DNA of 5,851 nt from an uncultured Chlorobiota bacterium. Its GTDB lineage: Bacteria; Bacteroidota; Bacteroidia; Bacteroidales; JAADGE01. Shown here piece after piece: positions 1-5,836 of this stretch. The position numbers were made by a program, and so were the translations under genes. Where the stretch lies: assembly GCA_947311265.1 (NCBI GenBank), contig CAMZKQ010000042.1, positions 1-5,851 of the forward strand. The letters are read 5' to 3'. Below the pieces are notes generated by a model. It saw nothing but the letters and a program-made list of their open reading frames with translations, was not told the origin of the DNA and searched no databases. Position 1 is the first letter of the stretch, and every line of letters begins with the position of its first letter.

Positions 1-32
1 ATAAAAATAGGGGTGTGGTGGAGGTGGCTCAT
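1..32 (-). CDS. 5' fragment of an outward-reading ORF (MSHLHHTPIF...), runs off the left edge
   Basis: On the minus strand an ATG at 32-30 opens a frame reading MSHLHHTPIF to the window edge without a stop. The same first five residues (MSHLH) open the ORF at the other end of the window, and the ~70 bp before both starts are nearly identical, which supports a shared translated start. A -7-like box (TAAATTTG, 58-51) lies 18 bases before the ATG. Only ten codons are visible, so the product cannot be named. A transposase is one reasonable guess, given that the unit is repeated. Confidence 0.4.
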   Translation of the reverse strand, partial: MSHLHHTPIF

Positions 33-99
33 TTTTTTGTGTTTAAAACACAAATTTAAGCTATTTTTTGAAATTTATTTTTGTTTTGGGTGTTTTTTT
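18..99 (-). repeat. Left arm of an ~82 bp inverted repeat found at both window ends
   Basis: The reverse complement of the last 81 bases of the window aligns with this stretch, with two mismatches (positions 21 and 55) and one 1-bp gap near position 39. Similarity stops sharply after the run of seven T at 93-99: the left copy continues ATTTGC and the right copy GATTTT. Read outward (minus strand), the arm holds a tract of A-rich DNA, a -7-like box, a palindrome and then an ATG. This is best read as the 5' end of a repeated gene or insertion element, with the inner edge of the repeat as the element boundary. The identity of the element cannot be settled from this window. Confidence 0.9.
36..58 (-). 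promoter_or_regulatory. Outward -7-like box with overlapping palindrome in the left repeat arm
   Basis: On the minus strand TAAATTTG (58-51) matches the Bacteroidota -7 consensus TAnnTTTG. Its TTTG half is also the start of a palindrome at 54-36 with 9-bp arms (TTTGTGTTT and AAACACAAA) around one central base. No convincing -33 TTG is seen at the usual distance, so promoter activity is uncertain. The right copy keeps the -7 box (TAACTTTG), but one arm of the palindrome has changed. Confidence 0.4.
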
Positions 100-113
100 A
101 TTTGCTACCTTTG
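84..113 (+). promoter_or_regulatory. Probable trpF promoter
   Basis: TACCTTTG at 106-113 is an exact match to the Bacteroidota -7 box TAnnTTTG. TTTTG at 84-88 can serve as the -33 element with a 17-base spacer; an alternative TTG at 81-83 gives 22. Transcription would begin near 120, leaving about 32 bases before the trpF ATG. The -33 part lies inside the repeat arm (which ends at 99), while the -7 box lies just outside it. Confidence 0.55.
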
Positions 114-115
114 CT

Positions 116-133
116 TTTTAATTTGAATTAAAA
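116..133. promoter_or_regulatory. Inverted repeat at the predicted trpF transcription start
   Basis: TTTTAATT (116-123) and AATTAAAA (126-133) are perfect inverted arms separated by TG. The site begins 2 bases after the -7 box and spans the expected start of transcription, where a repressor site or a weak leader hairpin could lie. It consists almost only of A and T, so chance is a real alternative. Confidence 0.3.
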
Positions 134-151
134 TTTGTTTAAAATCTAATA

Positions 152-787
152 ATGACACATATTAAAATTAAAGTCTGTGGCATGCGAGAGCCTGAAAATA
201 TAAGTGCCTTACTAAAACTAAAACCAGATTTTATTGGCTTTATTTTTTTCAAAAAATCAGCTCGTTTTGTAAGCGAAAGTTGCCTTTCGCCAGATTTGCG
301 AGCGGTATTAAAGGCGGTAAAAAAAACGGGTGTTTTTGTAGATGCTAAAAAGGAGTATATTTACGATAAGATTAAAAATTACCAGCTTGATTTTGTCCAG
401 CTTCATGGCAATGAAACGCCTGAATTTTGCAAAGCAATCCGAACTCAAATTGGGGTAATTAAGGCTTTTGGTGTTGATGAGCATTTTGATTTTACGCAAC
501 TAAATGCGTACTATGGGGCTTGTGATTATTTTCTTTTTGATACAAAAACCGCCCAAAAAGGCGGTTCTGGGCAGAAGTTTCCATGGGCGACTTTAGCTAA
601 CTATAAACTTGATATTCCCTTCTTTTTAAGTGGTGGCATCAATGGGCAAGATGCCCAAAGCATAAAGGAAATAGAACACCCTTCGTTGTTTGCAGTAGAT
701 ATTAATAGTCGCTTCGAGCTTTTTCCGGGCTTGAAAGATATTGACAAATTAGCTTATTTTTTTAAGTCCTTTAAAAGTGGAGTTTAG
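152..787 (+). CDS. trpF: Phosphoribosylanthranilate isomerase (TrpF)
   Basis: This cytosolic enzyme converts N-(5'-phosphoribosyl)anthranilate to the ribulose form (CdRP), the third step of tryptophan synthesis from chorismate, by an Amadori rearrangement. The 211-residue product has the length of a single-domain TIM-barrel PRAI. Family motifs are in order: KVCGMR (7-12) with the general-base Cys9; FVQLHGNE (81-88); LFD (128-130) with the general-acid Asp130, followed by the GGSGQKF phosphate loop (137-143); LSGGI (159-163); and AVDINSRFE (181-189) followed by PGLKD. Nothing is truncated. The ATG at 152 fits the family N-terminus and has no Shine-Dalgarno, as is usual in Bacteroidota. No other trp gene is visible, although in this phylum trpF usually sits within a trp cluster. 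The stop overlaps the end of the opposing kinase gene. Expression probably starts at the promoter directly upstream. Confidence 0.96.
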   Translation: MTHIKIKVCGMREPENISALLKLKPDFIGFIFFKKSARFVSESCLSPDLRAVLKAVKKTGVFVDAKKEYIYDKIKNYQLDFVQLHGNETPEFCKAIRTQIGVIKAFGVDEHFDFTQLNAYYGACDYFLFDTKTAQKGGSGQKFPWATLANYKLDIPFFLSGGINGQDAQSIKEIEHPSLFAVDINSRFELFPGLKDIDKLAYFFKSFKSGV

Positions 788-3516
788 TCCTGCTCATTTT
801 CAGCCACAAGGTTTATATACTTGTCTATCAAAGCCAATAGTTTTACTCTATTAATGGGTTTAGAAATATAATTATCGCAACCCGAACTTAAAATTCGCTC
901 TTTTTGTCCAGCCATTGCGAAGGCAGTTTGTGCTATAATTGGTAGTTCTGGCTGCATTTCTTTTATAATAGCAGTGGCTTCGTACCCGTCCATTACAGGC
1001 ATTTGTATATCCATGAGTATTAGGTCAATATCGGCAGTTGCTTTGCAGTATTCTACGGCTTCTGTGCCGTCTTTTGCCCAAAGTATTGTTGGTTTTGCCT
1101 TTTTTAGTACTGCATTTAGGTATTTAAAGTTAGTGTATTCGTCTTCTGCAATAAGTATTATTTTATTTCCCCAATTATAATTTTTTGGAAGGTTGCTTTC
1201 TGGGGTTTCTGTACGAAGTTGGTTTTGATAAGTTCTTTGTGTAATCGGGATTGTAAATCTAAACGTAGAGCCTTCTCCATACTCCGATTCTGCCCAAACT
1301 ACGCCCCCCATTAGCTCTATTAATTTCCGGGATATTGCTAAGCCTAAGCCAGTTCCTCTATGTAAGGTTTCGGCATTGGCGTTGCTAATTTTTGTAAAGC
1401 GGGTAAATATTTTTTCTAAGTGTTTTTTTTCGATGCCTATTCCACTATCTTTTACATAAAATTCAAGCACAGGTTTGTAGTTGCTTTCTTTTTGCTCGCA
1501 ACCAAACTCAACGGCTCCATTGTCGGTAAATTTAATGGCATTATTAAGCAGGTTTATTAACACTTGTTTAAGCCTAACAGGGTCTGTTTCAATCTGATAA
1601 TCTTTTAATGGTAAATTTTCGATAACTGGTAAGTGGGCTTTATTGAGGGCTATTTTTTGCTCATTTATCGAGGCATATACATCATTTAATACTTCTGAAA
1701 CGTCGGTAACGGCCTTTTTTATATTAATTTCGCCCGATTCTATTTTAGAAATATCAATAATATCATCAATAAGAGTCATTAGGCTAACACTACTAGATGT
1801 TATATAGTTGATATATTCGGTGCGTTCTTCGGGTAATAAATCGGGGTCGGATAGGATATTGGAGAAGCCAATAATTGCATTCATTGGGGTACGAATTTCG
1901 TGCGACATATTAGCCAGAAATGCGGATTTTAACCGGTCGGCACTTTTGGCTTCTTTTATGGCTTTTCGGAGTTGCCTTTCGTACTGTACCCTTTCGGTAA
2001 TATCTTTAACAATAATTACAATGTACTCTGGGCTATTGTATTTATTTTTCATTAGCCCCACCGAAACCTCCGCAGGAAACATAAATCCTGTATTGTGTTT
2101 CATTTGGTAATCGACATTCTTAAGTTGCTTTTCATCGGCCACAAGGGCATCAATATCGGTAGAGAATTGCACATAGGAAGCCTCTGTAAAAAGCTGTGCA
2201 TTTTTGAGTACTTTTAGGCTTTGGGTTTCAAATCCAAAAAGCTCTAGTGTTGCTTTGTTGGATTCGATTATATTGCCCTCCATATCCGAAACGAGGATAG
2301 CATTTGGCGAGGCGTGTAGTATGTTTCGGATTTTAAGCTCGCTTGTTTTTTCGGCCTCGATGGCCATTTTTATTTCAGTAATGTCCTGAAAAATCCCAGT
2401 TACAGAAATGGGTATCCCGGCACCGTTATGCTCAATTTCTGCCGATGCGGATATTATTTTCTGTTCACCATCTGCCCCATTTATTCTAAATTCGCAGCTT
2501 GCATTTTGTTTTTCAAGAAAGGCATCGCTGTAGAAACGTTTAAATTTAGTCTTATCTTTGTTATTAATAGAGGCCGTTACAATAGCATAAATTTCGGTGC
2601 TTTTTGAGGGGTTAAAAATCTTAGCAAATTCTTCAGAATAATAATTTTTGCCGTCTATAAAACTATGTTCCCAACTGCCAATTTGAGCAATTTGCTGTGC
2701 TTTTTCTAGCCCTTTTTGTATCTTTTTTAGCTTTGTTTCTGCCTCTCTAATTTCTGTGGTATCGAAAATCGTGCCGTAAACACGCATGATTTTATTGTTG
2801 GTTCGGGCAATATCGCCTCTAGCACTTATTATCCTAATCCCTTTATTGGGGTTCATTATTTTAAATTCAAAAGCAATTAACTTTGGGTTATTTAGTGCTT
2901 TTCTAACATTTTCTTTAAAATGTTTAAACTCCGAGGGCAATAAAGAGTACCTAAAGATTTCTCTTGTAGTGTAGCCATCAACGCTATCTGTCAAGCCAAA
3001 AATTTGGAACATTTCTGGCGACCAAGTTACCTCGTTGCTTGCCACGTCCCAATCCCAGCTACCAATATGTGCCAATTGCTGTATTTCATCAATCTTTTTA
3101 TGATTTTTCTTAACCAGCTTCCAATTCTCGTAAGTTTCAGTAATATTTGTGCCAGCAAACCACCTCAACCCAGGGTGAGAGAGGGTATATAAGTCAATCT
3201 CGTCCCAAGCAATGCGATAGCGTTCGCCTGTTTTATTTTTTACATGGGTTTCAAAATTGCGAACAAGGCTTTTCTGGCTTGTGAATACTTTTAATGCCCT
3301 CTTTTTTACATTGGGGCTAGGTATTATTACTGATAAAAAGTTAGGTGTTTGTAAAACGTCTTTTGTTGAGTAGCCAAATAGGGTTTCGCATTTACTGTTC
3401 CAAAACTGGATTTCGCCTTGGGTATCAATGGCAAAAATATGGATTGGGAAATTTGTAAAAACAGTACTTAGCCTTTTTGTGGCAGCAGTTATATCTTCAT
3501 TGTTTAAAATTGGCAT
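784..3516 (-). CDS. Soluble hybrid sensor histidine kinase with four PAS domains and a C-terminal receiver
   Basis: This is a signalling kinase that autophosphorylates on His and passes the phosphate to its own receiver Asp. From the ATG (910 residues) the domains are: PAS1 about 13-128; PAS2 about 143-258; PAS3 about 272-384; PAS4 about 393-508; HisKA about 530-596 with the H-box SHEIRTPMN and His539; HATPase about 640-760 with N-box NLLNNAIKFT, G1 DSGIGI (690-695), F-box FTRF and G2 GTGLGL (721-726); and receiver about 786-905 with acidic pair Glu791/Asp792, phospho-acceptor Asp836 (LMDIQMP), Thr864 and Lys886. All catalytic residues are present. No signal peptide or membrane span is seen, so it should sense a cytoplasmic cue. 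The signal is unknown, and I see no clear haem or flavin motif. There is no HPt or DNA-binding output domain, so a separate HPt or partner is expected elsewhere. The frame stays open to a TTG at 3537 (7 more residues); the ATG at 3516 is preferred because it gives an ordinary start just before PAS1. Confidence 0.95.
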   Translation of the reverse strand: MPILNNEDITAATKRLSTVFTNFPIHIFAIDTQGEIQFWNSKCETLFGYSTKDVLQTPNFLSVIIPSPNVKKRALKVFTSQKSLVRNFETHVKNKTGERYRIAWDEIDLYTLSHPGLRWFAGTNITETYENWKLVKKNHKKIDEIQQLAHIGSWDWDVASNEVTWSPEMFQIFGLTDSVDGYTTREIFRYSLLPSEFKHFKENVRKALNNPKLIAFEFKIMNPNKGIRIISARGDIARTNNKIMRVYGTIFDTTEIREAETKLKKIQKGLEKAQQIAQIGSWEHSFIDGKNYYSEEFAKIFNPSKSTEIYAIVTASINNKDKTKFKRFYSDAFLEKQNASCEFRINGADGEQKIISASAEIEHNGAGIPISVTGIFQDITEIKMAIEAEKTSELKIRNILHASPNAILVSDMEGNIIESNKATLELFGFETQSLKVLKNAQLFTEASYVQFSTDIDALVADEKQLKNVDYQMKHNTGFMFPAEVSVGLMKNKYNSPEYIVIIVKDITERVQYERQLRKAIKEAKSADRLKSAFLANMSHEIRTPMNAIIGFSNILSDPDLLPEERTEYINYITSSSVSLMTLIDDIIDISKIESGEINIKKAVTDVSEVLNDVYASINEQKIALNKAHLPVIENLPLKDYQIETDPVRLKQVLINLLNNAIKFTDNGAVEFGCEQKESNYKPVLEFYVKDSGIGIEKKHLEKIFTRFTKISNANAETLHRGTGLGLAISRKLIELMGGVVWAESEYGEGSTFRFTIPITQRTYQNQLRTETPESNLPKNYNWGNKIILIAEDEYTNFKYLNAVLKKAKPTILWAKDGTEAVEYCKATADIDLILMDIQMPVMDGYEATAIIKEMQPELPIIAQTAFAMAGQKERILSSGCDNYISKPINRVKLLALIDKYINLVAENEQD

Positions 3517-3599
3517 AGTGGTTTTATTTTGACCCAACTAAGGGTAGCACCTTAATTTTGGAATATAAAAATACGTAAAGCATAAAAAGGCTCTAGAAA

Positions 3600-3607
3600 C
3601 AAAGGTA
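3600..3607 (-). promoter_or_regulatory. Candidate -7 box for the histidine kinase gene
   Basis: On the minus strand TACCTTTG (3607-3600) matches TAnnTTTG exactly and is identical to the trpF -7 box. It would give a leader of about 75 bases before the kinase ATG at 3516. The nearest upstream TTTG (3622-3619) is only 11 bases away, which is too close for a normal -33 element, so support is from the -7 box alone. If real, the kinase is transcribed separately from rnhA, which lies upstream on the same strand. Confidence 0.4.
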
Positions 3608-3664
3608 ATTATTTTATGCAAATTTTAAAATGAAATTTTTATAACTATTTTTTGAAAATCCGCA

Positions 3665-4138
3665 TTAAAATAGATGAGTTGTGTTTTGCGATTTTTCGTA
3701 TTCTATATCAGCAGGCAAATTTAATTCTCTTGATGCGGCTACTGCAAGTTGGTCGCACACTTCATTTTCAGCATAGCCGGCATGTCCTTTTATCCAAGTA
3801 AATTTTACCGAATGTTTACGATAAACCACTAAAAAACGCCGCCACAAATCGGGGTTTTTCTTTTTGGCGTAGCCTTTTTTCTCCCAAGAAAATACCCAGC
3901 CTTTTTCTACGGCATCAACTACATATTTTGAGTCCGAAAAAACCATCACTTCAAAGCCCTCTTTTTTTAGGGCTTCCAAGCCAATAATTACCGCCAATAG
4001 CTCCATTCCATTATTTGTGGTTTTCCTAAATCCACCCGATAATTCTTTTCTGTGGTTGCCTGCCAATAGCACCGTCCCGTAGCCCCCTGGGCCTGGGTTA
4101 CCTCGTGCAGCACCGTCAGTATATATTGTTATTTTCAT
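3665..4138 (-). CDS. rnhA: Ribonuclease HI
   Basis: This enzyme cuts the RNA strand of RNA-DNA hybrids, removing R-loops and primer RNA in the cytoplasm; it uses two metal ions. The 157-residue protein matches the E. coli-type RNase HI length of about 155. The four carboxylates are in place: Asp8 in TDGAARGNPGPGGYG, Glu46 in NNGMELLA, Asp69 in FSDSKYV and Asp129 in NEVCDQLA. The catalytic-loop histidine is His119 in WIKGHAGYAENE. The Lys/Trp-rich segment 79-102 (GWVFSWEKKGYAKKK and onward) corresponds to the basic protrusion that grips the hybrid, so this is the full bacterial form rather than the shorter type that lacks it. The ATG at 4138 begins MKITIYTDG, directly at the first strand, so no earlier start is needed. 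It diverges from glpK across a gap of 96 bp. No clear promoter of its own was found there. Confidence 0.97.
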   Translation of the reverse strand: MKITIYTDGAARGNPGPGGYGTVLLAGNHRKELSGGFRKTTNNGMELLAVIIGLEALKKEGFEVMVFSDSKYVVDAVEKGWVFSWEKKGYAKKKNPDLWRRFLVVYRKHSVKFTWIKGHAGYAENEVCDQLAVAASRELNLPADIEYEKSQNTTHLF

Positions 4139-4167
4139 GTATTTTTAATTGTAAACTATAATCCAAA

Positions 4168-4198
4168 TTTGTATCCTTTTAAATTTATTTTAACTTTG
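4168..4198 (+). promoter_or_regulatory. glpK promoter, Bacteroidota type
   Basis: TTTG at 4168-4171 (-33) and TAACTTTG at 4191-4198 (-7) are separated by 19 bases, a full match to the Bacteroidota sigma-factor consensus TTTG-N19-TAnnTTTG. Transcription would begin near 4205, about 30 bases before the ATG at 4235. This is the best promoter in the window. It also rules out the longer reading frame that opens at a TTG inside the -33 box (4169-4171). Confidence 0.8.
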
Positions 4199-4214
4199 AA
4201 AATATATTTTCAAA
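4195..4214. promoter_or_regulatory. Perfect 20-bp palindrome over the glpK transcription start (operator candidate)
   Basis: TTTGAAAATA followed by TATTTTCAAA reads the same on both strands, with no mismatch and no spacer. It begins on the TTTG of the -7 box and is centred on the predicted start of transcription, the classic place for a dimeric repressor to block the polymerase. The regulator is unknown and no regulator gene is in the window. The alternative is an A/T-rich chance palindrome, although the G and C near both ends also pair correctly. Confidence 0.5.
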
Positions 4215-4234
4215 ATAACAAAATATTAAGTAGT

Positions 4235-5713
4235 ATGAAATATATTCTTTCGCTAGACCAAGGCACAAGCAGCTCCCGTGCTATCCTATTCGACAAAAAT
4301 AAACAAATTGTAGGGATTGAACAAAAAGAGTACCAACAATATTATCCTGCTGCCGATAGGGCCGAGCAGAACCCGCATGAAATATGGGAGTCGCAGCTAC
4401 TTACCGCAAAAACATTGCTCACTAAACTGAATATCCGCCCCAGCGAAATTGCTGGCATAGGGATAACCAACCAGCGAGAAACTACCATAGTTTGGGATAA
4501 AAAAACAGGTGAGCCAATATATAATGCCATCGTTTGGCAAGACAAAAGGACAGCCGAATATTGCGAATTGCTAAAAACAGAGGGGCTAGAAAAATACATT
4601 ACCGAAAATACGGGTTTACTAATTGATGCCTACTTTTCGGCAACAAAAATCCAGTGGATATTACGCCATGTAGAAGGAGCAAAAGAATGTGCCATAAATG
4701 GTGAGTTGCTTTTTGGCACAGTGGATACTTGGCTAATTTGGAAATTATCGGGTGGGCAACTTCATATTACCGACTATTCAAATGCCTCTCGCACCATGAT
4801 TTTTAATATAAAAACTCTACAATGGGACGAGAAGCTGTGCAAAGCCATGGGTATTCCGATGCAAATGTTGCCCGAGGTTAAAAATTCTAGCGAACTATAT
4901 GGCAAAACTGCACCTTCTTTATTCGAGGGCGTGTCTATCCCCCTTGCCGGGATAGCAGGCGACCAGCAAGCGGCACTTTTTGGGCAGAAATGCTTTAGCC
5001 CTGGCAACGCAAAAAGCACTTATGGTACCGGCTGTTTTATGCTTATGAATACCGGTGGGAAAAGAATTATATCTAAAAATAAGCTCCTAACAACGATTGC
5101 TTGGAGTATAAATAATGAAATTACTTACGCCTTGGAGGGCAGCGTTTTTATAGCTGGTGCAGCAATAAAATGGCTGCGAGATGGCCTCAAAATTATCCGC
5201 TCGGCAAAAGAAGTAGAAAAAATTGCACAAGAATCAACCGCCTCCGAAGGGGTCTATTTTGTTCCTGCTTTTGCAGGATTGGGCGCCCCCCACTGGGATA
5301 TGTATGCCCGTGGAGGAATCTTTGGGCTAACACAAGGCGTTACCGAAAAAGATATTGTGCGTGCCACTTTGGAGGCTTTGGCCTACCAATCCAAAGATAT
5401 TCTTGATGCCATGAGTGCCGACTCTCAAATAGACTTGCGTCTATTAAGGGTAGATGGCGGTGCGTCAGTAAATAATTTCCTGATGCAGTTTCAAGCAGAT
5501 ATTCTTGATGCAAAAGTAGTTCGCCCCCAAATTATAGAGTCTAGTGCAATGGGAGCTGCATTTTTAGCTGGTCTTGCCGTTGGCTTTTGGAGCATGAACG
5601 GTATTTCTGAAAAGCTAAAAAATAGAACCATCTTTGAGCCCAAAATGGATAGTGCAACTCGGGCTCGACTTTATTCTGGTTGGCAAAAAGCTGTGGAGAA
5701 GTGCAAAAGTTAA
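4235..5713 (+). CDS. glpK: Glycerol kinase
   Basis: GlpK phosphorylates glycerol with ATP to give sn-glycerol 3-phosphate, trapping glycerol in the cytoplasm for glycolysis or lipid synthesis. From the ATG at 4235 the protein has 492 residues, close to the usual ~500. It is an FGGY-family kinase: phosphate loop DQGTSSSR (8-15); glycerol-site residues Arg81-Glu82 (TNQRET), Trp101, Tyr133 and catalytic Asp243 (AGDQQAALFGQ); ATP-site STYGTG (261-266) and DGGAS (407-411); FGGY signatures YFSATKIQW (133-141) and GLTQGVTEKD with the following helix (364-385). The frame can be read 22 residues further upstream from a TTG, but that would start inside the promoter, and those residues (an F/I/K-rich stretch) are not family-like. 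In the 230s loop, Ser234 stands where E. coli has the Arg that binds fructose 1,6-bisphosphate, and Leu229 stands near the His phosphorylated by HPr in enterococci, so neither control is expected. No glpF or glpD is adjacent. Confidence 0.97.
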   Translation: MKYILSLDQGTSSSRAILFDKNKQIVGIEQKEYQQYYPAADRAEQNPHEIWESQLLTAKTLLTKLNIRPSEIAGIGITNQRETTIVWDKKTGEPIYNAIVWQDKRTAEYCELLKTEGLEKYITENTGLLIDAYFSATKIQWILRHVEGAKECAINGELLFGTVDTWLIWKLSGGQLHITDYSNASRTMIFNIKTLQWDEKLCKAMGIPMQMLPEVKNSSELYGKTAPSLFEGVSIPLAGIAGDQQAALFGQKCFSPGNAKSTYGTGCFMLMNTGGKRIISKNKLLTTIAWSINNEITYALEGSVFIAGAAIKWLRDGLKIIRSAKEVEKIAQESTASEGVYFVPAFAGLGAPHWDMYARGGIFGLTQGVTEKDIVRATLEALAYQSKDILDAMSADSQIDLRLLRVDGGASVNNFLMQFQADILDAKVVRPQIIESSAMGAAFLAGLAVGFWSMNGISEKLKNRTIFEPKMDSATRARLYSGWQKAVEKCKS

Positions 5714-5770
5714 TCTATAAAATTTAGTAGTGTGCAATGTTGCATTTCTAACTTACTCCCCCAAAAAATC
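5714..5770. other. Gap between glpK and the right repeat, no clear terminator
   Basis: The only structure seen is a short dyad, TGCAA-TG-TTGCA (5733-5744), whose loop is too tight for a good hairpin and which is not followed by a T run. It is not called as a terminator. Confidence 0.4.
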
Positions 5771-5811
5771 AAAAAAACACCCAAAACAAAAATAAATTTC
5801 AAAAAATAGCT

Positions 5812-5819
5812 TAACTTTG
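5812..5819 (+). promoter_or_regulatory. Outward -7-like box in the right repeat arm
   Basis: TAACTTTG matches TAnnTTTG and is identical to the glpK -7 box. It lies 17 bases before the ATG at 5837. No good -33 TTTG is seen 17-23 bases upstream. The palindrome that follows in the left copy is imperfect here (8 of 9 pairs). Confidence 0.4.
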
Positions 5820-5836
5820 TGTTTTAAACAAAAAAA

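Noticed and set aside
974..2974. Open frames on the plus strand within the kinase gene
   Set aside because: They are antisense shadows of a fully conserved kinase frame and show no recognisable protein motifs.
3517..3537. Longer histidine kinase starting at TTG 3537
   Set aside because: An ATG occurs seven codons later and still precedes PAS1, and no ribosome-binding sequence favours the TTG. It cannot be excluded.
3553..3560. Plus-strand TAATTTTG resembling a -7 box
   Set aside because: It would point into the 3' end of rnhA, antisense, with no gene to serve and no good -33 element.
3645..3657. A third copy of part of the end repeat (CTATTTTTTGAAA, also at 61-73)
   Set aside because: Only 13 A/T-rich bases match and the flanks differ; this is expected by chance in such DNA.
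4169..4234. N-terminal extension of glycerol kinase from a TTG start
   Set aside because: The codon lies inside the -33 box of a full-consensus promoter, and the 22 extra residues do not fit the family; the ATG at 4235 starts directly at the conserved first strand.
5733..5744. Dyad TGCAA-TG-TTGCA after glpK as a terminator
   Set aside because: The stem is short, the loop is too small and no T run follows.
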